Shown: positions 21,334-33,663, numbered from the stretch's first letter. The stretch is DNA of 64,000 bases from Anoplolepis gracilipes (GCF_047496725.1 NC_132972.1:17147501-17211500); one strand, 5' to 3'. Numbers and translations are program-made. The notes: a model not told the origin generated them from the letters alone.

Positions 21334-22645
21334 GCTCCATAAAGTTAGCCGAATCACTTTGATTTTTTTAGAATTAAAATTAACTAATTGTTTGGTGGTG
21401 ATTGGTAGTCCAATTAAAACGTTTGGTGGTTGATCGTTTTTTTTTTTTTAATTAAATAATAAAAATTTCGAGTAAAGTTAGCCGAATATTTTTATTTTTC
21501 GTCCAATCGAGTTAAACAAGAGCTTATTCAATGTAGAATCGTTAGGTGGTCACAAATAAATTCTTTACAACGTTTGGTCATCCATAGTTTATTTGAAAAA
21601 TGAAAAAAATCATGTGCGGTAAAATGACGACGGGCGACGTATAATGACATGGACGTGCACTGCGGTCACGTGCGCATGCGTTTTAGTAACTTATACAAAA
21701 TTTTAAATAAATCTTTTTTAATTTTAAATAAATCCTTTTTAATAATGTAGCTATGCAAGTTGCAAACCCATGTGGAATTGTATATGCATTGCAAAGTACA
21801 TGTTTAGATGAGAGTGCATAAGGGGAGTGCATAAAAACATATAACAAAACTTGAGAGCGTAGAAACTACCAAGGCTGACAGTACTGTGTGGAAGTTTCAA
21901 TGCTATTTTCCTAAGCAAATGCTATTTGACTGAAGCACTGTTAGGCAAATGGCTCAATGAATCGTGCATCGATGCATTCAGTATTTATTTTGTAAGATTA
22001 TGAATAAAAAGTTATAAATATAGTATGAGTTCGGACATAAGTTGAATTAAGATTTTACATTGAAACTTCCACACAGTACTGTCAGCCTTGGTAGTTTCTA
22101 CGCTTTCAAGTTTTGTTATATTTTTTTATGTGGACGGGACGAAGCCCCGTCCCCCTATACACTCCCATCTAAGCATGTACTTTGCAATGCATATACGATT
22201 CCACATGGGTTTGCAACTTGCATAGCAACATAAAAAGGATTTATTAAAATTAGAAAAGATTTATTTAAAATTTTGTGAGTGTTACTAAAACGCATGCGCG
22301 CGTGACCGCAGCGCACGTCCATGTCACTATACGTCGCCCGTCGTCATTTTACCGCACATGATTTGTTTCATTTTTCGGATAAACTATGGACCACCAAACG
22401 TTGTGAAGAATTTATTCGTGACCACCTAACGATTCTGCATCGAATAAGCTCTTGTTTAACTCGATTGGACGAAAAATAAAAATATTCGGCTAATTTTACT
22501 TCAAAATTTTAATTATTTAATTTAAAAAAAATGATTAACTACCAAACGTTTTAATTAGACTACCAATCACCACCAAACGACCACCAAACGATTAGTTAAT
22601 TTTAATTCTAAAAAAATCAAAGTGATTCGGCTAACTTTATGGAGC
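21334..22645. mobile_element. Large foldback, CTCCGTAAAGTTAGCC family, copy A
   Basis: A 1.3-kb inverted repeat with arms of about 550 bp (AGCTCCATAAAGTTAGCC at the left, GGCTAACTTTATGGAGC at the right) around a core of about 170 bp (GCTATTTTCCTAAGCAAATG ... CATAAGTTGAATTAAGATT). The arms carry ACGACGGGCGACGTATA and CTTGAGAGCGTAGAAACTAC. No coding capacity. The matching copy at 60761-62084 has its core in the opposite orientation relative to the shared right flank. Confidence 0.8.
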
Positions 22646-23167
22646 CGCAATTTTTCGACTACGGCTTATGGGTCATCCACAATGGCCGTAGAACGTAAGG
22701 TCGCAAGCAAATTGACCAATTTTCGAAAATGCTTGACTGTCATTGGTCAATTTGCTTGCGACCTTACGTTCTACGGCTATTGTAGACGAGGCTTTATATG
22801 TCATGCACACACGCTTGCATAATGCATAATGGGTCATCTACAATGGCCGTGGAACGTAAGATCGCAAGCAAATTGACCAATGACAGTCAAGCATTTTCGA
22901 AAATGCTATGGATCTCCAAATGTTGTAAAGAATTTATTCATGACCACCTAACGATTCTGCATCGAATAAACTCTTGTTTAACTCGATTGGACGAAAAATA
23001 AAAATGTTCAGCAAACTTTACATCGAAATTTTAATTATTTAATTAAAAAAAAACGATGAACCTCCAAACGTTTTAATTAGACTTCCGATCATCTCCACAC
23101 GATTTCTAAACGATTAGTTAATTTTAATTATAAAAAAATCAAAGTGGTTCGGCTAACTTTACGGAGC
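22646..23167. repeat. D segment following the foldback (shared with 62085-62615)
   Basis: Begins CGCAATTTTTCGACTACGGC, with three copies of a TGGCCGTAGAACGTAAGGTC-type block (two direct, one inverted) in 22682-22863. A partial foldback arm follows, ending TAACTTTACGGAGCT. The two apparent small open frames starting at 22622 and 22798 are repeat by-products. It is likely part of one composite with 21334-22645. Confidence 0.65.
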
Positions 23168-23262
23168 TCAACTTTGCGCTGTAAATTTTGATTGTGCGAT
23201 AGGTGCCAATTTAGGCGATATTGTTTGGGTAATTTTGCGGTTTAGCCGATATTTCAATATAT

Positions 23263-23448
23263 AGTCAGACCTCTTATCCTACGATATTTTCGGAGGTCCG
23301 GAATCTTCCCCTTAAACCTCTGATCCTATGACAAAATTTGAGAGTGGGGGTATAATTCCCCTTTCGCGGTCGTAGCATGAGAGGATTTTTTGTCGTAGGA
23401 TAAGAGGTTTTGTAGCATAAGAGGGTCGTAGGATAAGAGGTCCGACTA
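23263..23448. mobile_element. MITE, CAGTCGGACC family, copy 3
   Basis: AGTCAGACCTCTTATCCTAC at the left, inverted GTAGGATAAGAGGTCCGACT at the right. Same orientation and interior as copy 1. Confidence 0.8.
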
Positions 23449-23449
23449 T

Positions 23450-24497
23450 AAAATAAAATAATATATGATAATTTATTAGTAATATATTATACTGATTATT
23501 TCAAAGCAGTTTGGTCAATAAATACTAAAAAATTGTTAAATGTAAGATATATAAAAATAAACAATTACTTGAATTAAATAATAATATAATAAGATAAAAA
23601 ATAACATACAAGGAAATATGAATAATTTTAATCAAATTAAAAGACTTTAATATTATTAGTCATTTCTATATAAACTAGTGATATGAAGGTATTGTAAGTA
23701 TTGTAAAGAACTTTATATGCTTTTAATTGCATAATTAAAAGATATCATACAGATGAGAAATGTATCAGATATTTGGAAAAATTTTTTAAATGTGTTTAAT
23801 ACAAATTTTATTTTAGCTAAAAAGTCTATTATAATATATTGTTAAATATTTTTTAATGAAAATATACTTACATATCTCTAAGGAGATTTATGTCTCTTAT
23901 TTTTATAATAAAAAATAATAACAATGTTTTTGAATAGCTATATCTATAAATAATTTTTTTTCTATGTCCATTACATAGAATATATATCAAATGTAAAAAT
24001 GAATGTTTTCTTTTATTTATGTGTTCTATTTTAATATTTAATTGGTAAGGCCTCTTCTATAATATGCTTAAATAAAATTTATACATATATTAAACAAAAT
24101 TTATAAACTTAGAATGTGTAGAACTCATTGGTTTGCTGTTATTCAGTCTTTGTCACAGGTATATTAAAATAGTATACATTACAAAATATATCTTCAAATA
24201 ATGTCATGCCTTACTTATTAGGTTATTCACACATATTTAGATAGTTTAGAATATAAATTTACTAATCTAGTTTAACAATTAAATAATTTAATAATGAATA
24301 AAAAAAGAGTAAAGTCTTTACTTTCATATTTTAACGGAATTAAATTTAATAGAAAATGATAAAAAATGAACGCCACAATAAAAGTAAATATACTGCACAC
24401 AACATAAAGCACATTGTATAATTATATAATTAAGGCTTGAAAGATAAAACTTCTAATAAGCTTGATGTGCTATGTAAAATTATTTACATTTATTACA
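23450..24497. other. AT-rich intergenic DNA, nothing recognised
   Basis: Strongly AT-rich with stops in all frames. No repeat boundary or gene seen. Confidence 0.5.
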
Positions 24498-24740
24498 GGT
24501 GTGTGTGTGTGTGCGCGTGCGTGTGTGTGTGTGCGCGTGCGTGCGTGTGTGTGTGTGTGCGTGTGTGCGTGTGTGTGTGTGTGCGCGTGCGCGCGTGTGT
24601 GTGTGTGCGCGTGCGTGCGTGTGTGTGTGTGCGCGCGCGTGCGTGTGTGTGTGTGTGTGTGCGCGTGCGTGCGCGCGTGTGTGTGTGTGCGTGCGCGCGT
24701 GTGTGTGTGTGCGTGCGCGCGCGTGTGTATGTGCGTGTAT
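24498..24740. repeat. Long (GT)n/(GC)n alternating purine-pyrimidine tract
   Basis: About 240 bp of almost uninterrupted alternating GT and GC steps. The apparent open frames on both strands (Cys/Val/Arg or His/Thr/Ala repeats) are artefacts. It is directly followed by ACAGGGTGTCAG, an element-like end. Confidence 0.9.
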
Positions 24741-25112
24741 ACAGGGTGTCAGTAAAAATTCATATTTACAAATATTGAAAAATTGAAAAAAAAATAAAAG
24801 ATAAAAATTAAGAATAAAAAAATTTAAATTTAAAATAAGGAAAAGTGGAATACCAAGCGGACCCAATGCCTTCACGTGGTGCATTGAGTAATGCCAAACT
24901 AGTCCGAAATGAAGTTATTTATATTAAAACACTATGAAATAAATTATAATTGTTATAATTATGAATATGAAAAACAAATTACGATGTTTTTATCATAAAA
25001 CTGGCTATAACTCGGAAACAATTTATTTCCGAACCTATGTTTATAGCCTTCTTTCCTTCTTTTTGGGTTCCGAATCACTTCCTAAATTGGTGCGAGTAAT
25101 TTTTCAAACACC
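24741..25112. repeat. Possible MITE between two GT tracts
   Basis: Begins ACAGGGTGTCAGTAAAAATT and ends near GTAATTTTTCAAACACCGCG. Only a weak inverse relation between the ends can be seen, and there is no clear target duplication, so this is tentative. Confidence 0.35.
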
Positions 25113-25200
25113 GCGCGCGCGCGTGTCTGTGTGTGTGCGTGCGCATGTGTGTGTGCATGTGCATGTGCATGTGCATGTGCGTGTGCGTGTGTGTGTGTGT
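25113..25200. repeat. (GC/GT/ATGT) microsatellite
   Basis: CGCGCGCG then GTGTGTGCGTGC and CATGTGCATGTG repeats. It is directly followed by the element at 25201. Confidence 0.85.
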
Positions 25201-25668
25201 ACAGAATGTTTCTTCTAACTAGAGCACTTATTGTTAGAATATCTCTTTAAATTTTTTAATGATACGATAGCTTTTTTTAATGATACGAAAAAAAGTCAAA
25301 AATCTATAAAAAAATATCTACTAAAGGATGTACCTTTTTAAAAAATATATCTTTGTACTGAAACATACAATAAATTTTATTACAGTTTTTTCCTAAACGT
25401 GATTTTTGTGATTCAAAGTCACATGAAGGTCAATATATCCTATGTGGTTAATTTTTTTTTAATAAACTATATCACTACATTAATAAAAATGTCATCTCAT
25501 TTAAAAAATCTGTAACCTTGAAATTTTATAAAAGATGACATTAAAAAAAGATTTTTGCTTCTCTGGATATTAATACTTGAATTGAACAATTTTCACCTTT
25601 GACTTTTTTTGTATCATCAAAAAAAATAGAAATATTCTAAGTGCTCTAGTTAAAGGAAACACCCTGTA
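25201..25668. mobile_element. MITE/foldback with ACAGAATGTTTCTTC ends
   Basis: The left end ACAGAATGTTTCTTCTAACT plus AGAGCACTTA is matched by the inverse at the right (TAAGTGCTCTAGTTAAAGGA plus AACACCCTGT). TA flanks, no coding capacity. A (TATG)n tract starts at its right border. Confidence 0.65.
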
Positions 25669-26087
25669 TGTATGTATGTATGTATGTTCGTGTATGTATG
25701 TGTGTGTATATTTATTTACTTATTTATTTATTGAATGAAACAGATATAGAGCTAGAGCAAAAAAGATATTATCATTAGAGTGTAAACACAATGAAGCTTT
25801 TCAAGAACATAAAAACACGAGAAGTTTAATAAAAATGAATAATAAATTATACCATTATATATAAATTTATTAATACCAATTTGTTATCTTTTTGTATTTG
25901 TTATTCATTTTCATTAAACTTCTTGTGTTTTTATATTTAAAAAAAAATTTCGTTACATTTACACTAATGATATTATCTTTCTTGGTCCTCTTGCTCTATA
26001 TTTGTTTCGTTAAATTTCATGTTCATCAAGAGCCTTTTTGTATATTTATATATATTGAGTTACAATATTTTTTTCTACGAAGAAAAC
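25669..26087. other. 3' flank of Git
   Basis: (TATG)n microsatellite (about 25667-25708), then AT-rich DNA. A hairpin-like pair AAAAACACGAGAAGTTTAAT (25812) and its inverse (about 25913) is visible. No gene. Confidence 0.45.
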
Positions 26088-29072
26088 CTATGTTTGAAAT
26101 TGCGTAACGAGTAACTTGGTTGCTTTGACAATATCGTAAGCGCATGAACGTACTTGCTGCAGGCAACGATCCATATGTTCGACATCACTGGTGCATCTTT
26201 GAAGACCAGAGCACTCCGCTTGAAGCCTCCCAGTATTGCCATTTAATTGACGTAAGGCAGATTTGATATTTTCCTCCAGCGGTTTCTATTGGTACAATAG
26301 ATCAATTATTTCTTTTTAATTTAATGTGAGAAAATGAACGAACGCTCAAAGAAAGAATGAATCTTACTTGAGGAAATATAGCAGTTAACTCGGCAACAGC
26401 CACGCGTATCCTCTCAGCGCAAGGGACAAAAGCTTCTCGCTGGCTCGGATCTTGCATAGCCATCCACAGCTCTTGGATTCGTCTGGTGACTTGTTCCGTT
26501 CGCCGAGTCACTTCTTCATTAGGTGGCAGACTAGGCGCCCCATATTCCCACAGACTTTGCGTGTTATTCCGTGATAAGACCTCTGTATCGCGTTTGGTCT
26601 AAATTGAAATAAATATTATATATTTATATAAAAAAATTATATAAATTATATAAATATTAATTATATAATTATATAAATATTAATTATATAATTATATAAA
26701 TATTAATTATATAATTATATAAATATTAATTATATAATTATATAAATATTAATTATATAATTATATAAATATTAATTATATAATTATTCAATATGTTAAT
26801 TATATAAATATTCGATATATTTTACTAATATCCAAGTTGTTTAAAAAATTGTAAATTACTTGATAAATAGTCGTTGACCAGGACACTGGTTTCCGTAAGC
26901 CTTCCCTTGTTTCGTACATAGATGCCGGTCGTTGATTTCCACGTATAGTGGACATTTTAATATCGTGCACTGGCTCTAATTCGGGTTCCTGCTCTCCACC
27001 GACATGCCCGTTTATGCTATCATCACTCGGACCTCTTACCTAAATTATCAATTTTTTTCGATTTTCAGTATTAAATAAAATTAAATATTATGATGTATTA
27101 CTTACTGGTTAATACTATTTGTCTGTAGCATGCAAGAGATAAAATTTTGCATAGTTACCTGTAGCATACGTTTGAGTTCACTATTCTCTTGAGTAAGTTG
27201 TTCGACAGCGGTTTGTAAGGTATATATCTGTTCGCGAAGATCTCGTACAGTTGATTCAGATAAGGTTAATTGTTTTTTCAAAACTTCTACCATAGATGGA
27301 AGACCTTTGGCCATTGGTGCAAATGCATCCTAGACAACATAATAATAATCTTTATTTTAACATATTATAATGACATAAAAAATTATTATAATTTAGTATA
27401 TCAGAGTATCTAAACTCAAATCTTGTAAAAAATTCCTTAATGTTACCAATATTTTTATTTCAAATTTCAGGTAAAAAGAAAATATTTAAAAAATTTTATG
27501 TAATTTCCTAAAATAAATTTTTTTATTGCATGTATTTTCTATTCTTTATTTGTATGAAAAAAACATAGAGCCTCTTAAATTTCAAGTGTTAGATTTGTAA
27601 GTATACTGAGAAAAACTGAATAATTTTCACAAGATAAGCATTTTTACTTGCATAAAATTTTTATTTTTTTCCAATATTTAAATAAATAAATTAAAAAATT
27701 CATTTTTTTATTATTCAAAATTACAATAAAAAATATCAATAAAGAATATGTATTGCACATTCTATATTTTGTTAAGATATTGAAGGAGAAATATTTATAT
27801 TTTAAACTTATAATTCACTTAGCTTGCTTTTTTTATTTTTAATATTTTTATTATAAATAGATAATGGCTAAGTTCGTCTTATATACATCATCCTTTATTA
27901 CTTATTGAAAGTTGAACAAAGAGAGCATACTTATAACACTGACAGTATGCTCCCTAAACGCAGCCTACACATATCTTTTATGAAAAAAAAAAAAAATATT
28001 TTCTCATCTCTTCTGTTGAAGCAATTTAAAAAAAAAAATACTTTGCAAAATTAGTATACTATCATAACATATGTATATATCACAATTTGTACTATATAAA
28101 TCAGATAAAATACTTGATTTTATACTAACAAGAGAGACACATCAGATTTTCAACTATTAATTTAAAAATAAAATCAATTCTCTTTGTTTACATTTGTATT
28201 AACTTTGAAGTTATGAAGAACAAATTTCACAAACTTATTAAACAATATTTATTAAATCTCTTACTTGTTAAAGCTTACCTCATTATTAATTTGTTTTAAC
28301 TTGTTTTGCAACATCAGAAGTATTATCTGTAGATGTTAAAATAGTACAGTCATCGTCGGATGCAACACTATCATACAAAGATTCGTCATCAGACATTTGT
28401 GATCCATGTTTACCAAGTTGTTCTTTGTAAAGCATAGATATCGCGGGATCTAAAGGATAAAAAAAAATATATATATATATATGTCGTGATATAACAAAAT
28501 GTTTAAAGTTTTGTCACAAAAAATAAAATATTTTTTAATTTGCTAGTATTACTTTGAAATGCATTGTTGGCAAGTATATGTCTTCGACCTGCTTCAACCA
28601 GTAAATCTGTTATAAGTGTGGCGAATTCTTTTGGCGTAAATCTTGCTAATTTGTCTTCCTTGATTTCTGGTAGACGATAATTGTGGATTAACTGGCAAAA
28701 ACGGAACAGCACATTTCTCTGGAAGAGAATCAGTTGAAAACCAGACTATGCATAAAATATTAAATATTAGTCTGTTTTTTTATATATTATTATATTTTTT
28801 AATAGATGTATTTTTACACTCATAACTAGGAATTAGAATTATATTGTTAAGTTTAAAATTTTTTTACTTACCCTTCCATAAGAATAGCATGACAAAAATA
28901 TATATATGTATATCATTCAAACAATTTAAATTATGATTAGCATATTTGTACTTTTTATATTGTACATAAAGCATTTAAATAATTAAAAAATAGCACCTAC
29001 TTGCTTCTGTTTCTCGGCGATCTACCTCATCATAAACATCCATGGCTAATTTCTCCAATAAGTGATTTGACA

Positions 29073-29103
<31 letters not shown>

Positions 29104-31370
29104 TAAATTAAGCAAAATACAAAAAAAATATGACTAAAGTAAATAATCAACATAAATTCCTACATACCACTTGTAATCTGTTTTTTCCTTCCAAAGCTGG
29201 TTCATTTTTATCTAAGTTAAAGGTAAGATCAGAAATGAGATGTTCATCGCCTCGATGATTTGGTTTACGAGAGCATATGTGATACGTCAGTCTATCTGTC
29301 ACTTCATACATACATTCAATTATGCGTTCGGACAAATCTATATGTCCTGCCATCCTGAAGTAATGGACAATATTTACCCTTTAAGTATTTACAACGATAT
29401 TATTTTATTCAATATTTAATTTTTTATTTACTTAGCAATATCGGCAGCTAATTGTCCATTTAGATCTATTACACTCGGATCTGCACCATTAGCTATTAAA
29501 AGTTCCACTTGGAGATTTTGTCCGGCCCGAGCTGCAACGTGTAAGGGTGTGGTTCCTTTTTCCTGTACATACGAACACGTACACACATGTATACATAGCA
29601 TATATATATAGGGTGTCCGGTAATTCGTAAAAAATCTCTCGTGTACAAATAGAGCGGATCAAATTGAGCAAAAAAGCCCTTTACCATTTTGCAATTTTTG
29701 CAATAATTATTGAGAAATTAATTAAAAAAATATCGACTAATTCGCGCCAATATATTAGCGCTCTGCGAAAAGACAGCCCGTTGTCATATGGTTACTATGC
29801 GTGCGACTAGCAACCGCATGACAGCGGGTTGGCTTTTTTCGCCGTGCTAATATTCACACAAATTGGTCGATATTTTTTAATTAATTTTTCAATAATTAAA
29901 AAATATCGATTGCGAAAATCGCAAAATAATATAGAACTTTTTTGTTCAGTTTGATTTGCTCTACTTGTACCAGAGAGATTTTTTATGAATTACCGAACAC
30001 CCTGTATATAATTCAACAAAAATATTTCTATATATAATAATTCAATTATATGTTTAATAACATATACTTTAAAATATATACTTGTACAAATTATCTTAAT
30101 AAATATTAAAATATATACCTTGTAAAAATAATTGGGATTAGCACCCTGTGCCAATAGCCTCAATGAAGTTTCTAAATTGCTTGTACGAACACTACTATGT
30201 AACTGTCTATTGAGTTCCTCCTCAGTACAACATTCTTCCTTACTTGGTCTTAATATAAATGCCAGATGTTGATGCTTTGCCTTAATAAAGTCTGCCTTTA
30301 TAGGACTATAAGCAAGTAATATAACAAATATAAAAAACAATTTTGTGTAAAAAAAAGCATATAAAAAATACTTGATATTTAAAAATATTTCTAGTATTTA
30401 GAATCAGTAATATATTTTTAAAAAATCATAATAACTAATCTTTATTTAAATCTGATCTTCCAAAACATCAACATATCTATAGGTGAAAGAATTTTGTTCT
30501 CTCTCTCTGCACACAAGATAAAATTTCTTATATAAATTACTAACTGTAGGGGATCCTTAGCCTGAGGTTTTCTTCTACTAATTTTCAAACTGCTAGGGTC
30601 CAGCAAAGAATGTTCCCAAATACTATTAGCTCCATTGTCACTTAAAGTATGCACCATCTGAAATATTTCAAGTAACTTCAAACATGACAATATAAGCTAT
30701 GTTTGAAGAGATGCTCTATTCTTGTTCAACTTTCAGTAAGTAACAAACATAGAATCATACTTTTAGTACAAATAACCATCTCTGAATTCATTCATAATGT
30801 GTATACATAAAAAAATCTAAAAGAATATTTCAGTAATTGCATACTAACATTCAATAAATATGTATTCCAAACACTTTTGTGCAGTGACTTAATATGCGAC
30901 ACATGACGCCCCAGACTACGATGAATCCCACAACAGTCGTCACATAACAAAATAGCTCTATTTATTGATGCCCATCCTGGCTCTAAAACAATAATCATTT
31001 CCAATCTTATAAATTTTTTTCTCTTAAATAAATGAATAATTTGATGATTAATAAATATTTTAATTAAAATGCTCTATTAAGGAAATATATGTATATACGT
31101 TTATATTTTTGATTATACATTATACAAAAAATTATAATTAAAAATTATGAAAAATTATCATATATAAATTATATAAAATTGTAGTAAATAATTATATGAA
31201 AAATTAAAACACGTTTAACACAAAGATAATTGTCATGTCTTATAGGTATCCTAAAATAAAAAAAAACTACAATATCTCAAAAGTCCGAAGGCATAAAAAC
31301 AACGTTGCTCACCAAGTGTCCCACAGTCTGCACATACTTCGGCGCTCGCTTTGTGTTTCGGACGCGCCAT
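26088..31370 (-). CDS. Git: ARF GTPase-activating protein GIT, with two apparent frame breaks
   Basis: GIT proteins combine an ArfGAP with a scaffold that binds PIX and paxillin at adhesions and synapses. Thirteen exons: 31370-31313, 30982-30849, 30657-30545, 30305-30119, 29562-29432, 29354-29168, 29073-29001, 28718-28553, 28449-28279, 27329-27159, 27039-26860, 26598-26368, 26285-26088. The ArfGAP zinc finger is CX2CX16CX2CX4R (C13, C16, C33, C36, R41). Ankyrin repeats follow (GTTPLHVAARAGQ), then SHD1 (LSNHLLEKLAMDVYDEVDRR), SHD2 (KLARFTPKEFATLITDLLVE), a coiled coil (exons 9-10) and the paxillin-binding C-terminus (exons 12-13). Expected length is about 666 residues, somewhat below fly and mammal GITs. 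Exon 8 changes frame near 28650, just before SHD2, and exon 9 changes frame near 28291. Splice phases on both sides agree only if both are corrected. All other exons are clean, so these may be sequence errors. Confidence 0.92.
26640..26787. repeat. 23-bp AT tandem repeat in Git intron 11
   Basis: About six copies of a 23-bp unit built on AAATATTAATTATATAATTA, regular at 23-bp spacing. Confidence 0.85.
29078..29101. repeat. Poly(A) run at the acceptor of Git exon 7
   Basis: On the gene strand this is a T run immediately before TTAAG, forming an extreme polypyrimidine tract for the exon 7 acceptor. Confidence 0.8.
29611..30002. mobile_element. MITE in Git intron 4
   Basis: 392-bp element with inverted ends (GGGTGTCCGGTAATTCGTAA ... 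GAATTACCGAACACCC) flanked by TATA-rich sequence. The whole element is an imperfect hairpin, with AGACAGCCCGTTGTCATATG inverted as CATGACAGCGGGTTGGCTTT. The small minus-strand frame near 29489-29687 is incidental. Confidence 0.75.
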
Positions 31371-31947
31371 ACTTTTGTCCTCCCTTGATTAATAACACTT
31401 ATTCGCGCATATATTATATCGGCATGATATGATCAACAAACGATGACAATTGACGCGGTTGACGATGATTTGTATTGGGAATAAAAACATAAATTAAATT
31501 GTGTCATCATGCTCCTATTGCGAAGCACATCTGAGAAATCTAAAAAAATCTGGCACGCGATAGTAACGCCCGATAGCGGTCGCATTTCGTATAAATATGC
31601 GAAGTTAGTTGAGAAAAAGATAGTTTATCGATTATTTATCGACAAATGTTGATAAAATTTACCTCCTTAGCAACAATTATATTGTTAATTTGCATTATGA
31701 CATTTAAATTACAATAGTTTATATAGTTTACATAAAAGTGTCAATTTATGCGTAAAAACGTAATTATATTACCAATCGTCGGTAATATTGCAATAATTAA
31801 TATATATACTACCGACGAGTACTAGAAGGGAGCGTCCCGTTTGGACACGGCACGATTGGACACGTAATATTGGATACCGCACGATTAAACATCAAGGTCG
31901 GTATTCAGAGGACGGTATTCATAGTTCGTTCTTATCATAGAGATATT
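31371..31947. other. Upstream region of Git
   Basis: Probable 5' leader and promoter of Git in the first 100-200 bp (less AT-rich, no TATA box seen). Near 31825-31895 there are repeated GGACAC...CACGATT words similar to those at 40874-41200. No gene. Confidence 0.4.
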
Positions 31948-32091
31948 GGCCGGTATTCATAGCTCGATCTTATATTTAAGGTCGTCTTAAGATCCCGTTC
32001 AACCAATGAAGTAACTGCATAGCATCATTTTATTGGTTAAACGAGATCTTAAGATGATCTTAAATATAAGAACGGACTATGAATACCGACC
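31948..32091. mobile_element. MITE, GGCCGGTATTCATAG family, copy 1
   Basis: About 144 bp. The GGCCGGTATTCATAG end is inverted as CTATGAATACCGACC, with a TCTTAAGAT hairpin inside. A repeated GGTCGGTATTCAGAGGACGG fragment precedes it (31899). Other copies: 33672-33800 and 59594-59725. Confidence 0.75.
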
Positions 32092-32175
32092 ATTATATAT
32101 AGAGCACGGGAGTGCTATGCTAGCCCGTGAGTGTATGCGATAGCGAAATAGAAGGAGAACGCTATATATGGGCCC

Positions 32176-32786
32176 CAAAGAGTAAAAAGAAACAGGAGGG
32201 AATGTATCGATGGTGAGGGCTAGCCAAATCGCTAACGGAAGCCGCCATCTTGAGTGTCCACTTTTTTGACGCTTATTAGTATCGTCTGCTGCTGTTGTCA
32301 GAGAGACATGCATGCGCGTATTATTTTGCACAATTAATAATTCTAAAAAAAATAGTGAAATAAAATTATGGTTCATTGTCAAACCTGTGGCATAACAACA
32401 GCGCGAAATTATGAGATAACATTTCATTGATTAATAATTGTTATCAATATAATAACAAGAATTTAATGTTCTATTTAGATATACTATTTAAAAGACAATA
32501 AACAATGTGTTAAAATTTCAATATTATTAATAAATATTATTTTATTTGTTGCATATTAAAATTATATATTTCAATTTAATCTTATTGAGTTGATTTTATT
32601 AAAAATATTAAGTATATTCCATATTTATATTTAAAACTTTGTTCTTCCAGCATCTCCGAAAAGCTATTCAATTTTGACGCCCATAAGCAGCCATTTTAAG
32701 TGTCCACTTTTATGCTGGTATATATAGGTATTTCTGTCCGTTTAGCTCGAGCCATATGCTCCCTCCTATTTCTTTTTACTCTTTGG
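32176..32786. mobile_element. hAT-like MITE (CAAAGAGTAA family), complete copy
   Basis: About 611 bp with ends CAAAGAGTAAAAAGAAACAG and the inverse (TATTTCTTTTTACTCTTTGG). Same interior as 58960-59568, including GGCGGCTTCCG inverse and TGTGGCATAACAACAGCGCG. Not coding. Confidence 0.8.
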
Positions 32787-32794
32787 ACTGTATA

Positions 32795-33663
32795 CAGGGT
32801 GGACCATTTTAATCCATCCAGTCGAATATCTCGAAAACCAAGCTTGGAAAAGAAAAATGTTTCAGACAAAAGTTGTATGGTTTCGAGGGGGCCATAAGAT
32901 GATACCATTGGTTTGACTTTGAAAAGTCATTTGAAAGTCACGTGAAGGTCACTTCAATTTTTTTAAATGGAACACCCTATATATTTTTACATATTCTTGT
33001 AGCTCATCTCGAGAGCTTTCCAAAACACTTATGACAAAGTATTTTTCATTAAGTATTTTTTTAGTTATAAGGCTTCAAAGTTGCAGTATTTTGACATAAA
33101 ATACAAGATATCTCATAAAATATTCATTTTTTGATTATCTTATTCTAATACTTTTATGCACACAATAACGAGACGAATCAATTGGCATAATTAAAACACA
33201 TAATTATGTTAAAGTAAAAATCTGAATTTGCAACTAACAGTTACACATTTTTACTTTAACATAATTATGTATTTTCTTTACACCAATCGATTCGTCTTAT
33301 TATTCTGTGCATAAAAGTAATAGAGTAAAGATAATCAAAAAATGAATATTTTACGAGATATCTTGTATTTTATGTCAAAATACTGCAACTTTGAAGCCTT
33401 ATAACTCAAAAAATACTTAATGAAAAATACTTTGTCATAAGTGTTTTGGAAAGCTGTCGAGATGAGCTACAAGAATATGTAAAAATATATAGGGTGTTCC
33501 ATTTAAAAAACTTCACGTGACCTTCAAATGACTTTTCAAGGTCAAACCAATGGTACCATCTTATGACCTCCTCGAAACCATACAACTTTTGTCTGAAACA
33601 TTTTTCTCTCCCGGGCTTGGTTTTCGAGATATTCGACTGGATGGATTAAAATGGTCCACCCTG
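32795..33663. mobile_element. Foldback element, CAGGGTGGACC family, copy 2
   Basis: 869-bp hairpin closely matching 13539-14472, with TA on each side. It lies nine bases after the end of the hAT-like MITE. The open frames in its arms are by-products. Confidence 0.85.

Noticed and set aside
22622..23001. Small frames containing SSTMAVERKVASKL, also at 62061-62261
   Set aside because: They lie across the junction of a foldback and its D segment, and are conserved only because the repeat is duplicated.
24437..24884. Long open frames on both strands over the GT/GC tract
   Set aside because: They are created by the repeat (Cys-Val or His-Thr strings in every frame) and have no splice or domain support.
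25892..26107. Hydrophobic small protein (MYLLFIFIKLLVFLYL...)
   Set aside because: AT-rich DNA gives Phe/Leu/Ile strings; it overlaps the 3' end of Git on the opposite strand.
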